NCBI RefSeq assembly: GCF_000424685.1
Contig: NZ_AUKJ01000018.1
Span: 177,938 to 241,937, forward strand
Length of the DNA: 64,000 nucleotides
Source of the DNA: Methylococcus capsulatus str. Texas = ATCC 19069
GTDB lineage: Bacteria; Pseudomonadota; Gammaproteobacteria; Methylococcales; Methylococcaceae
Direction of reading: 5' to 3'
Position 1 is the first letter of the stretch. Each line of letters starts with the position of its first letter. The translations under genes and the position numbers were made by a program. Under the pieces are notes generated by a model. It had not been told where the DNA came from. It searched no databases and saw nothing but the letters and a program-made list of their open reading frames with translations. Positions 51,567-60,558 of this stretch are shown here, piece after piece.

Positions 51567-52057
51567 TTTTTCTGACGGTGGGTTCCCAGGTACCGTTCGA
51601 CCGGCTGTCCCGCTCCGTCGACGCTTGGGCCGCAAGGAATCCTCAGGCGGAAGTCTTCGGGCAGATCGGCCGTACCGCCTGGCGGCCGGCAGCTATGCAA
51701 TGGGCCGAGCTGCTGAGTGCGGACGAGTACGTGGAGCTCTTGAAGCGGGCGAGAGTGATCGTCGCGCATGCCGGCATGGGAACCGTCATCAGTGCGGCCG
51801 AGCACGGCAAGCCCCTGATCGTGATGCCGCGGCGTGCCGATCTGGGGGAGCACCGCAACGATCATCAGGAATTCACGGCGAAGTGGCTGATGACTCGTTC
51901 CGGCATCAGCGTCGTTCACGGGGAGGACGAACTTTGGCAATTGTTGGACAAGGCAGGTACGCTCGTGCCTCCAGGCGGCCTCGGTTCGGAATCCTGCGAG
52001 CGGATGGTCACGGTTCTACGCGAGTTCATTTTCGAGGGCGTAAAGCCTTTTCGATAG
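51563..52057 (+). CDS. Alg13/PssE-like glycosyltransferase subunit
   Basis: 164 residues starting with TTG in a 4-base overlap with the previous stop. IFLTVGSQVPFDRLSRSVDAW and VIVAHAGMGTVISAAEHGKPLIVMPR (donor-binding HAGxGT motif) and EHRNDHQEF are typical of Alg13/MurG C-terminal domains. Together with the Alg14-like protein it forms one split GT28 transferase, probably for glucuronic acid or GlcNAc. Last gene of the cluster; it ends 6 bases from the convergent large gene. Confidence 0.85.
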   Translation: MIFLTVGSQVPFDRLSRSVDAWAARNPQAEVFGQIGRTAWRPAAMQWAELLSADEYVELLKRARVIVAHAGMGTVISAAEHGKPLIVMPRRADLGEHRNDHQEFTAKWLMTRSGISVVHGEDELWQLLDKAGTLVPPGGLGSESCERMVTVLREFIFEGVKPFR

Positions 52058-52063
52058 CCTCAC

Positions 52064-55000
52064 TCAAGCCTGCCAGGGGTCGGTCGAGCCCGTAGCATCA
52101 GCGGTACGCGGTGGTTCGGCAGAGGCGGTTTCTCTCTTGGGGCTCTGCCGCCAGAGTCCTCCGGTGGCAAAGCATCCCCACCCCCAGCGCAGCCAGTCGA
52201 GCAGCGCGTAGGCCAGCCACAGGGCCCAGGCCAGCATGAGCAGCCGGTAGGCAAACAGCGGTACCGAGATGACCCAGGGCCGGGGCAACATGGGGTCGCT
52301 CCGGTCCGTGTACCAGTTGAGCCGATAGGCGTTGGAGTCATAGCCCGTGATTCCCATGTCGGGCAGGCCGAGCAGCCCTCGATGCACGGCTGACAGCAGG
52401 ATACTCAGCGCCAGCACGGTGAGGATGGCAAGGCCCGTCTGGACGAGGTTGAAGTGCTCCGGCTTGAGCGGCATGTTCGCGCTTCGGCGCCAGTTCAGCG
52501 CCACGATCCAGCCGGCGACGACGAGGCTCGCCAAAAGGGGGACCTGGCTCAGGCCGACCAGCAACAGCAGCCAGTGGCGGATCTCGAGCGGCAACCGGTT
52601 CAGCCACGTTCCCAGGGCGAACGCGGCGACGACTATCACCCCCAGTGTGCCCCAGAACAGCACGGACGGTCCCCAGGGCGGACCGCCAACCAGGAGGATC
52701 CAGCGGTCCTGGCCGAGTTCGATGCCGGTTCGGCTGTTCGTACTGGCGCTGCCCAGGTCGACCGCCGGCGCCACGGTGCGCAGCCCGATTCCGGCCGGTA
52801 TGCGCCACGCCAGCCGGACGGCCTGTTCCCCGGGATGCAGTGGTACGGCGACGGCGCGCCCATTCTGGCGGATGGGTTGGGCGGTGCCGTCGATTTCGGC
52901 CGATTGCAGCTCGGCGCCCTCCGGCAGGGTGACGCTGTGTTGGCCACCTTTCGCGCTGCGGATGCTCAGCACCAGTTCGGAGTCGGTTGCACGGCTGCCT
53001 GGCCGGGTCTCAAGCGTGCTGCTTTCGATCGTCAGTGCGTTGCCCGGGAGGGGCGGCGGGCGGCTGATCTGCAGGGTCACCGTCTCCCCCGGCCAGGGGC
53101 GCCATTCGGGCAGCCAGTTGCCTCCGGCATCCTGGTGATGGACCACGGGAATGCCGCTCGTTTCGACGTGCCAGACCGGGCTGGTGTCGAGGCGCCAGAT
53201 TTCGCTCCAGTCGTCGGTCTGCGGCGCGCGCAATTCCAGGCTGCCGGTCCTGTCGAGGGTCGATTCCCAGCTCGCATCGACGATGCCGGGCGGCAGATGA
53301 ATCCGCACGCTTCCATTTTCGGCCGCCATTCCCGGCGAGATGACCGCCTCGCCGGGCAGCAGCGGAATGGTCAGCGCCACCGGCGCGTCGGAGGGCGATA
53401 GCCGTGCCACTCGAGTGGTGACGCGCCAGTCCAGCCCCAGCCGCAGGGTGCGTTCGACCGTCAGGAATACCGGCAAGGGGGCGTCGTCGCTGCGTGGTTC
53501 CGGGGAGGTTCCGCTGCTTTTGCGGACGAGCTGGATCTGGGATTCGGGCCTGCCGTTCGGGTCGACTCCGACGATCTCCCATCCCTCGCTGTCGACGTCT
53601 ACCCGGTACGGGCGCAAGGGTAGAGGAAGGTCTATGCTGGGAAGGTTCGGCAAGGGGCCCGACAGATCGACGCGATGGATGCCGGGGTTCAGCATCAGCC
53701 AGAGGGTGCCTTCCGGGTCGGCATAGGGACCGGTGGGCGGGGCGCCGTCGACCCGGATGCTGGACGGTATCCACTGCGCGGACCGTACCGGCAACGGGAT
53801 GGCGACGCGGTCTTCCGCATGCGCTTCGAGAGTCATGGCCAGTCCGCCGCGGCCGAGCCTGAGCTTCATCCGCTGGATCTGGGCGCATTCCGTTCCGCAT
53901 TCCGGTGCCGCGAGGATGCGCACCCGGAGTTCGTCGAGCAGTGCCGGCGGCGGGAATTCAGCGGCGTGGCCGTCCGGCGCGGCGAACAGGGCCAGCGGCA
54001 ACAGGATCAGCCCGGAAACGCCGGGTTTCGTTCGCCAGCCCAGGAGCAGCAGAACGGTCACGGCAAGCAGCGCCACCCTCAAGACATTCAGGCCGCGGTT
54101 GGCCCAGGGCGGGATCAGCAGCAGCCTGAGCTCTTGCTCCGCCAGCACCGGTCCGTTCCAGTTCAGCGCTATCAGGTTCCAGTCCCATTGCGGCAGGCCG
54201 GGGCCGGTCTGGGCGAGGGACTCGGGATCGATGGTTCGGGTCAAGTCGGCGGGTGGCGGGGTGTGGGGTTCCGCAAGCGAGCCCGGCTTCTGCTGCAGCG
54301 CCGCCGCCGGGGCGGCCGGTGCGCCGGCCTCCGGCTCCGCCGCCCGGTCGCCGTAGTCGAAGGAGAAGGCATGCGGCTCGAGTTGCGGATAAAGGCTCAG
54401 CCGAAGCTGTTGCACCGCGAACGGCAAGCTTGCGATCGCCAGGGTGGCCAGGACGATCACCCGGACGACGCGCAGCGCCGAGGCGAAGCTGCCGGAAGGA
54501 ATGACCCGGCTCAGGGCGGTGACCCCGAGCAGCCAGAGCCACACGCTTTGCGGCGCATCCGGTTCGTGCCAGGTGAGGGCGAGGGTGAGAAGTGTGACGG
54601 TTCCGGCAGGCCATCCCCACAGCCGCGCGGCCGCAAGGGCGGTGATGAGGACCAGGAACAGGTCGAGCAGGGACCAGCGGCCGACCCAAGAGTCGGGGGC
54701 ATGGTCGGCACCCGGTGCGGCGAAGAGGCGCCACCCCGGCGGCAGGTGGAGTTCGGCGGCCGCGCTCACGAAGTCGGCGTTCCAGCCCGTTGCGGGCAGC
54801 GAGGATATACCGGCTTCCCAGCGGCTTTCCGCCTGCAGGTTGAGCTCGCCTCTGCGGATTTCCACGCCACCGGGGCCGGCCTCGAGACGGGTGATGGTCT
54901 GGGGCTGGCCGTCCACCGTCACCCGTCCCGGCACCATGGTGGACGCCGCGTCCAGGCGCCAGCTGCGGCTGACCCGGCCGGAAATGTCATCCAGGATGGT

Positions 55001-56083
55001 GAGCCCCTGTCCGGAAAAATCCAGCCAAAGCGTCCGGCGGATGTGTAGCGCATCGGGTTCCGGCTCCGGGTCGCCCCGCCGGACCTGATCCAATCGCAAG
55101 GCGGTGCCGGGGACCATGGCGTAGGTCGGCAGCGTCCGGTATTCCTCAGGGAGCTGCGTCAGCCGCGGATCGACCGGGGGCGCGCCGGAAACTTCGACGA
55201 CGCGAATCGAGCGGTCGGCGGCGAACGACCACAGTTCTTCCCCCGGCCACGGCGCCGCGAAAACGGGGAGGGCAATCTCTCGCAAGTCCCGTGTGGCCCG
55301 GCTGGTGAGGCCGACTTTCCAGTGGCCGGGGCGCAGTTGCAACCGGAGGCGTCCGTCCGGGTCGATGCGGGCGGGGAGCGGGCTGTCCAGGGAGAGTGGC
55401 ACGAAACCGGGCAGCACGGAGCCTTCCAGCAGGACCTCGCGTGCTTCACCCGAGACGTCGAGTTCGAGCCGGGTCGAGATTTCCATCGGAACGGCGTCTC
55501 GCAGCAGGCGGACGACCTCGAGCCTGAGCGGCGAGGTTTCCGGTGCGGAGCCTTCAGGGGGCTTGCGCAGCCAGACTTGGCCCTGTTCGTCGACGAACGG
55601 AAACGCTGTCGCGCGACCGTCGACGCTGAGCCGGACCAGACCGGTTTCGCCGGGAAGGCGCAGGGTGTCGGGCAGGGTGGCCCAGGCGAAGCGCCCGGCT
55701 ATGGTGTGAGCGCCGGGCGGCAGCCGGACACCGGGAACCGCGTTGCGGGCCGAGACGGTCGCCGGTTTGCCGTCCATCTCGACCGCCAGCGGCCAGGACT
55801 GAGGATCGCCGGGGAGGGGCACCCAGACGTCGGTGAAGCTTCGCCAGCGGCTGCGGAAGCTGCCGCCCCTTTCGTGGAGTTCCAGGTCCAGTTCCCCCGG
55901 CCAAGCGCACCGGCGTTCTCCGGGCTGCTCCAGGAGATGCGGGCAGGCATCCGTCTCGTGGCCGTGGAGCGCCCAAGGTATCCAGGGTTTGAGGGCTTCC
56001 GGCACGTCTGGCGGGTTCGGCGGGCCGCTCCAGGCGGGGACGGCGCAGGCCAGCAGGACCCAGAATGCGATGTGTCGAACCAT
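52064..56083 (-). CDS. Very large membrane protein of unknown function
   Basis: 1339 residues. Signal peptide (VRHIAFWVLLACAVPAWSG), a beta-rich extracytoplasmic part (about 20-465), a helix bundle (about 468-570), a short proline/alanine-rich loop, two more helices (about 660-710), a second beta-rich part (about 715-1135) and a C-terminal bundle (about 1143-1300). Both beta parts carry a recurring L-x-PG-x-h-x-h turn (LPPGAHTIAG, LRPGHWKVGL, LNPGIHRVDL, LHPGEQAVRL), suggesting an internal duplication. No family recognised and no catalytic motif visible. ATG at 56083 has GGAG 9 bases ahead. It may serve the adjacent polysaccharide system, but it is on the other strand. Confidence 0.75.
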   Translation of the reverse strand: MVRHIAFWVLLACAVPAWSGPPNPPDVPEALKPWIPWALHGHETDACPHLLEQPGERRCAWPGELDLELHERGGSFRSRWRSFTDVWVPLPGDPQSWPLAVEMDGKPATVSARNAVPGVRLPPGAHTIAGRFAWATLPDTLRLPGETGLVRLSVDGRATAFPFVDEQGQVWLRKPPEGSAPETSPLRLEVVRLLRDAVPMEISTRLELDVSGEAREVLLEGSVLPGFVPLSLDSPLPARIDPDGRLRLQLRPGHWKVGLTSRATRDLREIALPVFAAPWPGEELWSFAADRSIRVVEVSGAPPVDPRLTQLPEEYRTLPTYAMVPGTALRLDQVRRGDPEPEPDALHIRRTLWLDFSGQGLTILDDISGRVSRSWRLDAASTMVPGRVTVDGQPQTITRLEAGPGGVEIRRGELNLQAESRWEAGISSLPATGWNADFVSAAAELHLPPGWRLFAAPGADHAPDSWVGRWSLLDLFLVLITALAAARLWGWPAGTVTLLTLALTWHEPDAPQSVWLWLLGVTALSRVIPSGSFASALRVVRVIVLATLAIASLPFAVQQLRLSLYPQLEPHAFSFDYGDRAAEPEAGAPAAPAAALQQKPGSLAEPHTPPPADLTRTIDPESLAQTGPGLPQWDWNLIALNWNGPVLAEQELRLLLIPPWANRGLNVLRVALLAVTVLLLLGWRTKPGVSGLILLPLALFAAPDGHAAEFPPPALLDELRVRILAAPECGTECAQIQRMKLRLGRGGLAMTLEAHAEDRVAIPLPVRSAQWIPSSIRVDGAPPTGPYADPEGTLWLMLNPGIHRVDLSGPLPNLPSIDLPLPLRPYRVDVDSEGWEIVGVDPNGRPESQIQLVRKSSGTSPEPRSDDAPLPVFLTVERTLRLGLDWRVTTRVARLSPSDAPVALTIPLLPGEAVISPGMAAENGSVRIHLPPGIVDASWESTLDRTGSLELRAPQTDDWSEIWRLDTSPVWHVETSGIPVVHHQDAGGNWLPEWRPWPGETVTLQISRPPPLPGNALTIESSTLETRPGSRATDSELVLSIRSAKGGQHSVTLPEGAELQSAEIDGTAQPIRQNGRAVAVPLHPGEQAVRLAWRIPAGIGLRTVAPAVDLGSASTNSRTGIELGQDRWILLVGGPPWGPSVLFWGTLGVIVVAAFALGTWLNRLPLEIRHWLLLLVGLSQVPLLASLVVAGWIVALNWRRSANMPLKPEHFNLVQTGLAILTVLALSILLSAVHRGLLGLPDMGITGYDSNAYRLNWYTDRSDPMLPRPWVISVPLFAYRLLMLAWALWLAYALLDWLRWGWGCFATGGLWRQSPKRETASAEPPRTADATGSTDPWQA

Positions 56084-56153
56084 TGGAGCGCTCCTCACCG
56101 GTGATGCCCCCGACTTTAGGCGTAGCGGAGGCAAGGGGCAAGAGCGTTGAAAC

Positions 56154-57518
56154 TCAAGTTTCCCGCAGCGCGGCCTCGGTCTTCTCGTGGACGCCGCCGA
56201 AACTCCCGTTGCTCATGAAGACCACGTGATCGCCCGCCCGGCATTCCTGCCGCAAGCGTTCCACGATCGCGCCGATGCTGTCGCAGGTGACGATGCGGTC
56301 CGAAGCGGAGCTGACTTTCGCCAGGTCCCATCCGAGGTCGGGGGCCTGGTAAAGGATGGCGAGGTCGGCGGGCGCGAGGGATGCGGCGAGCGTGTCGGCG
56401 TGGACGCCCATGCGCATGGTGTTGGAGCGCGGTTCGACGACCGCGATGACGCGCGCGCCATCGACCCGCGCGCGCAGACCTTCGAGCGTCGTTGCGATCG
56501 CCGTGGGGTGGTGGGCGAAGTCGTCGTAGAGGGTGATGCCGCGGACCTCGGCGCGCACCTCCAGGCGGCGTTTGACGCTCTGGAACCGGCTCAGGGCCGA
56601 GATCGCAGCGGCCGGCTCGATGCCGGCATGATGGGCTGCGGCAATGGCGGACAGGGCGTTGAGCATGTTGTGCCGGCCGGAGAGCTGCCAATGGATCGTG
56701 CCCAGCCGTTTCTCACGGAACACCACGTCGAACCGGCTGCCGTCTTCGGCCAACGGGTGCGCCTGCCAGTCGGCGGCGGTGTCCGGCCCCAGGGCGGTTT
56801 TCTCGACCGGTGTCCAGCACCCCATTCTGAGCACTTCGGCCAGGTTTTCGTCCCGTTCCGGAACCACCAGCAGACCGTTGCCGGGCACGCTGCGAACCAG
56901 GTGGTGAAACTGCCGCTGGATCGCGGCGAGGTCGGGGAAGATGTCGGCGTGGTCGTACTCGAGGTTGTTCAGGATCGTGGTGCGCGGGCGGTAATGGACG
57001 AACTTGGAGCGCTTGTCGAAGAACGCAGTGTCGTATTCGTCCGCTTCCACGACGACGAACCGGCCTTCGCCGATGCGGGCGGAAATGCCGAAATTGAGCG
57101 GCACTCCGCCGATCAGGAAGCCCGGCTTGTGACCGTCGTGTTCCAGTATCCAGGCCAGCATGCTCGAGGTCGTGGTCTTGCCGTGGGTTCCCGCCACCGC
57201 GAGCACCCAGCGTCCCTTGAGGACATGGTTGTAGAGCCACTGTGCGCCGGAAGTATAGGCAAGCCCCATGTTCAGCACCGCCTCGACCTCCGGATTCCCG
57301 CGGGACAGCGCATTGCCGATGATGACGAGGTCGGGGACGGGATGAAGGTTGTCCGGGCTGTATCCGTTGCAGAGGTCGATGCCCTGCTGCTCCAGCAGGG
57401 TGCTCATCGGTGGGTAGATGTTTTGGTCCGATCCCGTGACGGTGTGGCCGAGCTGGCGGGCCATGATGGCGAGCCCGCCCATGAAGGTGCCGCAGATACC
57501 CAGGATGTGAATACGCAC
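56154..57518 (-). CDS. mpl: Muropeptide recycling ligase Mpl
   Basis: 454 residues. Mpl joins recycled L-Ala-gamma-D-Glu-meso-DAP to UDP-MurNAc. It has the Mur ligase order: N-terminal UDP domain (IHILGICGTFMGGLAIMARQLGH), central ATP site (AVAGTHGKTTTSSMLAWILE), carbamoylated-lysine region and the C-terminal domain (LYDDFAHHPTAIATTLEGLR). The sequence GICGTFMGG and length distinguish it from MurC. Its position 70 bases upstream of the giant gene on the same strand allows co-transcription. Confidence 0.94.
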   Translation of the reverse strand: MRIHILGICGTFMGGLAIMARQLGHTVTGSDQNIYPPMSTLLEQQGIDLCNGYSPDNLHPVPDLVIIGNALSRGNPEVEAVLNMGLAYTSGAQWLYNHVLKGRWVLAVAGTHGKTTTSSMLAWILEHDGHKPGFLIGGVPLNFGISARIGEGRFVVVEADEYDTAFFDKRSKFVHYRPRTTILNNLEYDHADIFPDLAAIQRQFHHLVRSVPGNGLLVVPERDENLAEVLRMGCWTPVEKTALGPDTAADWQAHPLAEDGSRFDVVFREKRLGTIHWQLSGRHNMLNALSAIAAAHHAGIEPAAAISALSRFQSVKRRLEVRAEVRGITLYDDFAHHPTAIATTLEGLRARVDGARVIAVVEPRSNTMRMGVHADTLAASLAPADLAILYQAPDLGWDLAKVSSASDRIVTCDSIGAIVERLRQECRAGDHVVFMSNGSFGGVHEKTEAALRET

Positions 57519-57612
57519 TTATCGATGCCTCGGTTTGTTGATCGGAGGGGTGGGGACGGAATCGCCAGGGGGTAGACGCGTGCATCCGGCGATTCGTATT
57601 GGGAAATGACCG

Positions 57613-57618
57613 ATTATA
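57613..57618 (-). promoter_or_regulatory. Putative -10 box for mpl
   Basis: A perfect TATAAT on the minus strand about 95 bases before the mpl start, in the 277-base gap between mpl and the divergent apaH. No good -35 was found at 16-18 bases, so support is weak. The rest of the gap shows no gene. A TAGAAT at 57685-57690 on the plus strand is a weaker candidate for apaH. Confidence 0.35.
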
Positions 57619-57795
57619 TCGCCGTATCTTTAGAGGGGGTGATATGGGTGCAGCGTCCATGGCGCCAACGGCCCCGGGACGTACTAGAATAACCGGTCCT
57701 GACTACCGGGTATTTTTCGTGGAGAGCTCGTCTGATGCCGTCGCATGGCGGTGACGCCAGTGTCGCTTTGATCTGTCGGCGAGGCTCCGGCTGAC

Positions 57796-58632
57796 ATGGC
57801 CATCTATGCCATCGGCGACGTACAAGGCTGCTATGCGGAGCTGCGGCGCCTTCTGGAGCTGATCCGCTTCGATCCCGCCAAGGACCGCCTGCTGTTCACG
57901 GGAGATCTGGTCAATCGCGGTCCCCAGTCGCTGGAAACCCTGCGGTTCATACGGGGATTGGGACCGGCGGCCGCCACGGTGCTCGGCAATCATGACCTGC
58001 ATCTCCTGGCGGTGGCCTGCGGGGTCTCCCGGGTCAAGCACAAGGATACTTTCGGCGACGTGCTGGAAGCCGCCGACCGGGACGAGTTGCTGGCGTGGCT
58101 GCGTACCCGCCCCCTGGTGCACAGGGAAGGCAGCTATTGTCTGGTTCACGCCGGCATCCCCCCCGCCTGGAATGCGGAGACTGCGATGGCCAGGGCAGCC
58201 GAGGTCGAAACGGTCCTCGCGGGCGGAGACATCACTGGGTTCTGCCGACAGATGTACGGTGACAAGCCCGACCTCTGGTCCGACGATCTGGCCGGATGGG
58301 ACCGGCTCCGTTTCATCACCAACGCCTTGACCCGCATGCGCTATTGTGATCGGACCGGACGGCTGGATTTCAGGCAAAAGGGGGCGCCGGGGCGGCACCC
58401 CGCTTCCTTGGTCCCGTGGTTCGACGTCCCTGACAGGGTGCCGCCGGGCACCACGATCGTGTTCGGGCACTGGTCCACGCTCGGCTATTTCGCCGGCAAG
58501 GACTGTTACTGCCTGGACACGGGCTGCTTGTGGGGCGGTGAGCTTACCGCGCTGAAATTGGATGGGACGTTGGAGCGATATGCCGTGCCGTCGCTGCACG
58601 GGGGATACCAGAAGCCCACCTTGGCGAAATAG
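57796..58632 (+). CDS. apaH: Diadenosine tetraphosphatase ApaH
   Basis: 278 residues, calcineurin-like phosphoesterase. Metal-site motifs in order: YAIGDVQGCYAEL, FTGDLVNRGPQSLE, VLGNHDLHLL, VHAGIPPAW and VFGHWSTLG. It hydrolyses Ap4A symmetrically to two ADP and can also remove Np4 caps from RNA. Unlike many gammaproteobacteria it is not next to ksgA or apaG here. Confidence 0.95.
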   Translation: MAIYAIGDVQGCYAELRRLLELIRFDPAKDRLLFTGDLVNRGPQSLETLRFIRGLGPAAATVLGNHDLHLLAVACGVSRVKHKDTFGDVLEAADRDELLAWLRTRPLVHREGSYCLVHAGIPPAWNAETAMARAAEVETVLAGGDITGFCRQMYGDKPDLWSDDLAGWDRLRFITNALTRMRYCDRTGRLDFRQKGAPGRHPASLVPWFDVPDRVPPGTTIVFGHWSTLGYFAGKDCYCLDTGCLWGGELTALKLDGTLERYAVPSLHGGYQKPTLAK

Positions 58633-58770
58633 CCGGCTCGGGGCCATGAAGCAGCCGCTGTGTCGGATGATAGGCGACATCCCTGTCGATTGCGGCTCGT
58701 GCTCGTCGCAAGGTGCTCCATGGGAGGTTATGCATTCCGACGCGAAAGACGGCGCGCCGGAAAACTTGGA

Positions 58771-58944
58771 TCAAGGAGCGTGTTTGTAGGCGGAGTTGGC
58801 CGCGTCTTCCTCGATGGCTTTGGCGGCAGTGACGTATTTGCCGTGTTCACTGCTCTTGACCATGGCGAGCGTCACGACGACCGCGATGACCAGGCCCGCG
58901 ATGTAAAACCAGAAATAATCTTTCTCTTCTTTTGCGTCGTTCAT
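58771..58944 (-). CDS. Tiny single-pass membrane protein under an FNR-type promoter
   Basis: 57 residues: a charged N terminus (MNDAKEEKDYFWF), one membrane helix (YIAGLVIAVVVTLAMV) and a polar helical tail (HGKYVTAAKAIEEDAANSAYKHAP). GGAGTAACC-ATG is a textbook ribosome site. It lies downstream of hupH on the same strand but has its own promoter with a perfect TTGAC-N4-GTCAA box. No family recognised. It could be a small subunit or regulator of a low-oxygen membrane complex; that is inference from promoter and size. Confidence 0.62.
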   Translation of the reverse strand: MNDAKEEKDYFWFYIAGLVIAVVVTLAMVKSSEHGKYVTAAKAIEEDAANSAYKHAP

Positions 58945-58993
58945 GGTTACTCCTCGTATTGTTTTGGTGACGCTGTATTGAGCCAGCGTTGAC

Positions 58994-59035
58994 AATATAT
59001 AGAGACTCTCGGGGTCCTTCTTTGACGGGGGTCAA
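58994..59035 (-). promoter_or_regulatory. FNR/CRP-type activator site and -10 box (class II promoter)
   Basis: TTGAC-CCCC-GTCAA on the minus strand (59035-59022), a perfect 14-bp palindrome of the FNR type. A TATATT -10 box lies at 58999-58994. A start at 58987 puts the palindrome centre (59028.5) at exactly -41.5, the position used by FNR-class activators at class II promoters. The leader to the ATG is 43 bases. Confidence 0.75.
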
Positions 59036-59068
59036 GGTTTCGACGGATGCAAGCCGCCGAGGCTGGAC

Positions 59069-59905
59069 TCATTTCAACTGCGCCAGGGCTTCGGCAATCC
59101 GTTCCCGCGAGTCCTCCAGGTCTTCTGGCGCGGCCGCTACCACGGCAGGCAGGCGGGTGATCTCCAGCGTATTGAGGATCAGTTGGCCGGGGGAGTTGAA
59201 ATACTGCACCCACCACACGTTAGGCAGTCGGGTCAGTGTCACGCGGCAATCGCCGTACCCTCGTGACAGAACGGAAAGGCCCGCCGTCCCCAAGGTATCG
59301 ATCAGGAATTTCGAATCTTCCGGTGTCAGCGGCAGCAGCGACAGGTTGATGACATGGGGACGATCGTTCGGGCAGTCTGCCGAATGGTCGAATATCTCGG
59401 TCAGCAGCGCGGGCGCGTTCATCAGGCCTTCCGGAAAGGACTGGGGACGGTGCGGCGGCCCATCGACCGTCAGGCGTTCCGCCCACTCGTAGACCGCCTC
59501 CGGCACTGGCCCGGTTTCCAGATCGTCCCGTCGCAGTTCACCGTCGACGCGATGCTGAACGCGCCAAACCCCGGCGAATACCGATTCCCGGATCGTCACC
59601 CGGTCCCGCGGCGTGACGATCCGTATCAGTACCTCGCCTTCGCCGAGTACTTCGTCGACGAAGCGCCTGGCCGCCGGGTCGCAAGGGGCGAGATCGACGA
59701 TGCCCGGGGCGCCCCCCAGCCGTTCGATCACCTTCTGCAGTACGGCGCATCCCTCGCCGGTTTCATCCCGGCTCAGCGCGTGCAAAGGTGGCGGCGTGAA
59801 GGTCGCCATGGCTTCCGGCATGGGTGGACAGGCGCATTCGGGGTCGTCATGCGGGCGGATGAGCGGTGTGTTTCCGGTCGCTATGAAAGCAAATTCGTCT
59901 TGCAT
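59069..59905 (-). CDS. hupH: Hydrogenase expression/formation protein HupH (HyaF family)
   Basis: 278 residues. C-terminal block LSRGYGDCRVTLTRLPNVWWVQYFNS and LILNTLEITRLPAVV...APEDLEDS is the HupH/HyaF/HoxQ signature. This family helps iron-sulfur cluster loading of the small subunit in oxygen-tolerant uptake hydrogenases. N-terminal half variable, with CACPPMPEAM. It follows hupD by 43 bases and is the last recognised hup gene; hupF and hupG homologues, usually in between, are absent here. Confidence 0.82.
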   Translation of the reverse strand: MQDEFAFIATGNTPLIRPHDDPECACPPMPEAMATFTPPPLHALSRDETGEGCAVLQKVIERLGGAPGIVDLAPCDPAARRFVDEVLGEGEVLIRIVTPRDRVTIRESVFAGVWRVQHRVDGELRRDDLETGPVPEAVYEWAERLTVDGPPHRPQSFPEGLMNAPALLTEIFDHSADCPNDRPHVINLSLLPLTPEDSKFLIDTLGTAGLSVLSRGYGDCRVTLTRLPNVWWVQYFNSPGQLILNTLEITRLPAVVAAAPEDLEDSRERIAEALAQLK

Positions 59906-59948
59906 GGGAAGTCCTCGGAGGTGCCGGAGCCCCGGGGGGGCGGGTCGT

Positions 59949-60554
59949 CTAGCGCAGATCGCCCGGCAGGAAGCGGGCGTCGCCGATGCGGCAGGCTTCT
60001 TCTGCCGAGGGTCGCTGACGCTCGTACTGCGTCATGTCCAGGGCGTCGGCCGTGCAGTTTCCGTCGGGCCGGCGCCAGCCGGCCAGGCCGAGTTCTGCGC
60101 AGACGGCGAGTATCCGGGCGATGGCCGGTTCGAGTTGGGCCTTGACGGCCGGTGTCAGGCTGCCGCCATAATCCTTCATGTCGACGGGCTGGACGCCCAC
60201 CAGATGGAGTCGCTCCGGCCCTTGCCCCATCAGCTTGCACAGGGCCAGCACCTCCTGGAAGCTGACCTGGTGCAGGCTGGTCTTGCCCGAATGCAGGTAG
60301 GCGGGCACATCCTCGTCCCGGGCTTCGACCAGCGAGGCCGGCGCCAGGCCGAAATCCACCGCATCGGCGATGATGAGCACGTCGCTTTCCTGGACGTATG
60401 GGATCAGTGCCAGCCCCTGGGTGCCGCCGTCCATCACGGTGACGTTCTCGGGGAAGACGTAGTCCCGCTGCAATGCCTGGGCGACGCGCACGCCGAAGCC
60501 TTCGTCCGCCCACAGCAGGTTGCCGATGCCCAAGATCAGGACGCGGGGAGGCAT
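59949..60554 (-). CDS. hupD: Hydrogenase maturation protease HupD
   Basis: 201 residues, peptidase M52. RVLILGIGNLLWADEGFGVRVAQAL carries the first nickel-binding acid; DAVDFGLAPASLV the second; the histidine in SLHQVSFQEVLAL the third. It removes the C-terminal tail of HupL after nickel insertion. Start at 60554 (MPPRVLIL); upstream in-frame codons overlap hupC. Distinct from the hoxW protease at 5.9 kb, consistent with one protease per hydrogenase. Confidence 0.92.
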   Translation of the reverse strand: MPPRVLILGIGNLLWADEGFGVRVAQALQRDYVFPENVTVMDGGTQGLALIPYVQESDVLIIADAVDFGLAPASLVEARDEDVPAYLHSGKTSLHQVSFQEVLALCKLMGQGPERLHLVGVQPVDMKDYGGSLTPAVKAQLEPAIARILAVCAELGLAGWRRPDGNCTADALDMTQYERQRPSAEEACRIGDARFLPGDLR

Positions 60555-60558
60555 CGGA

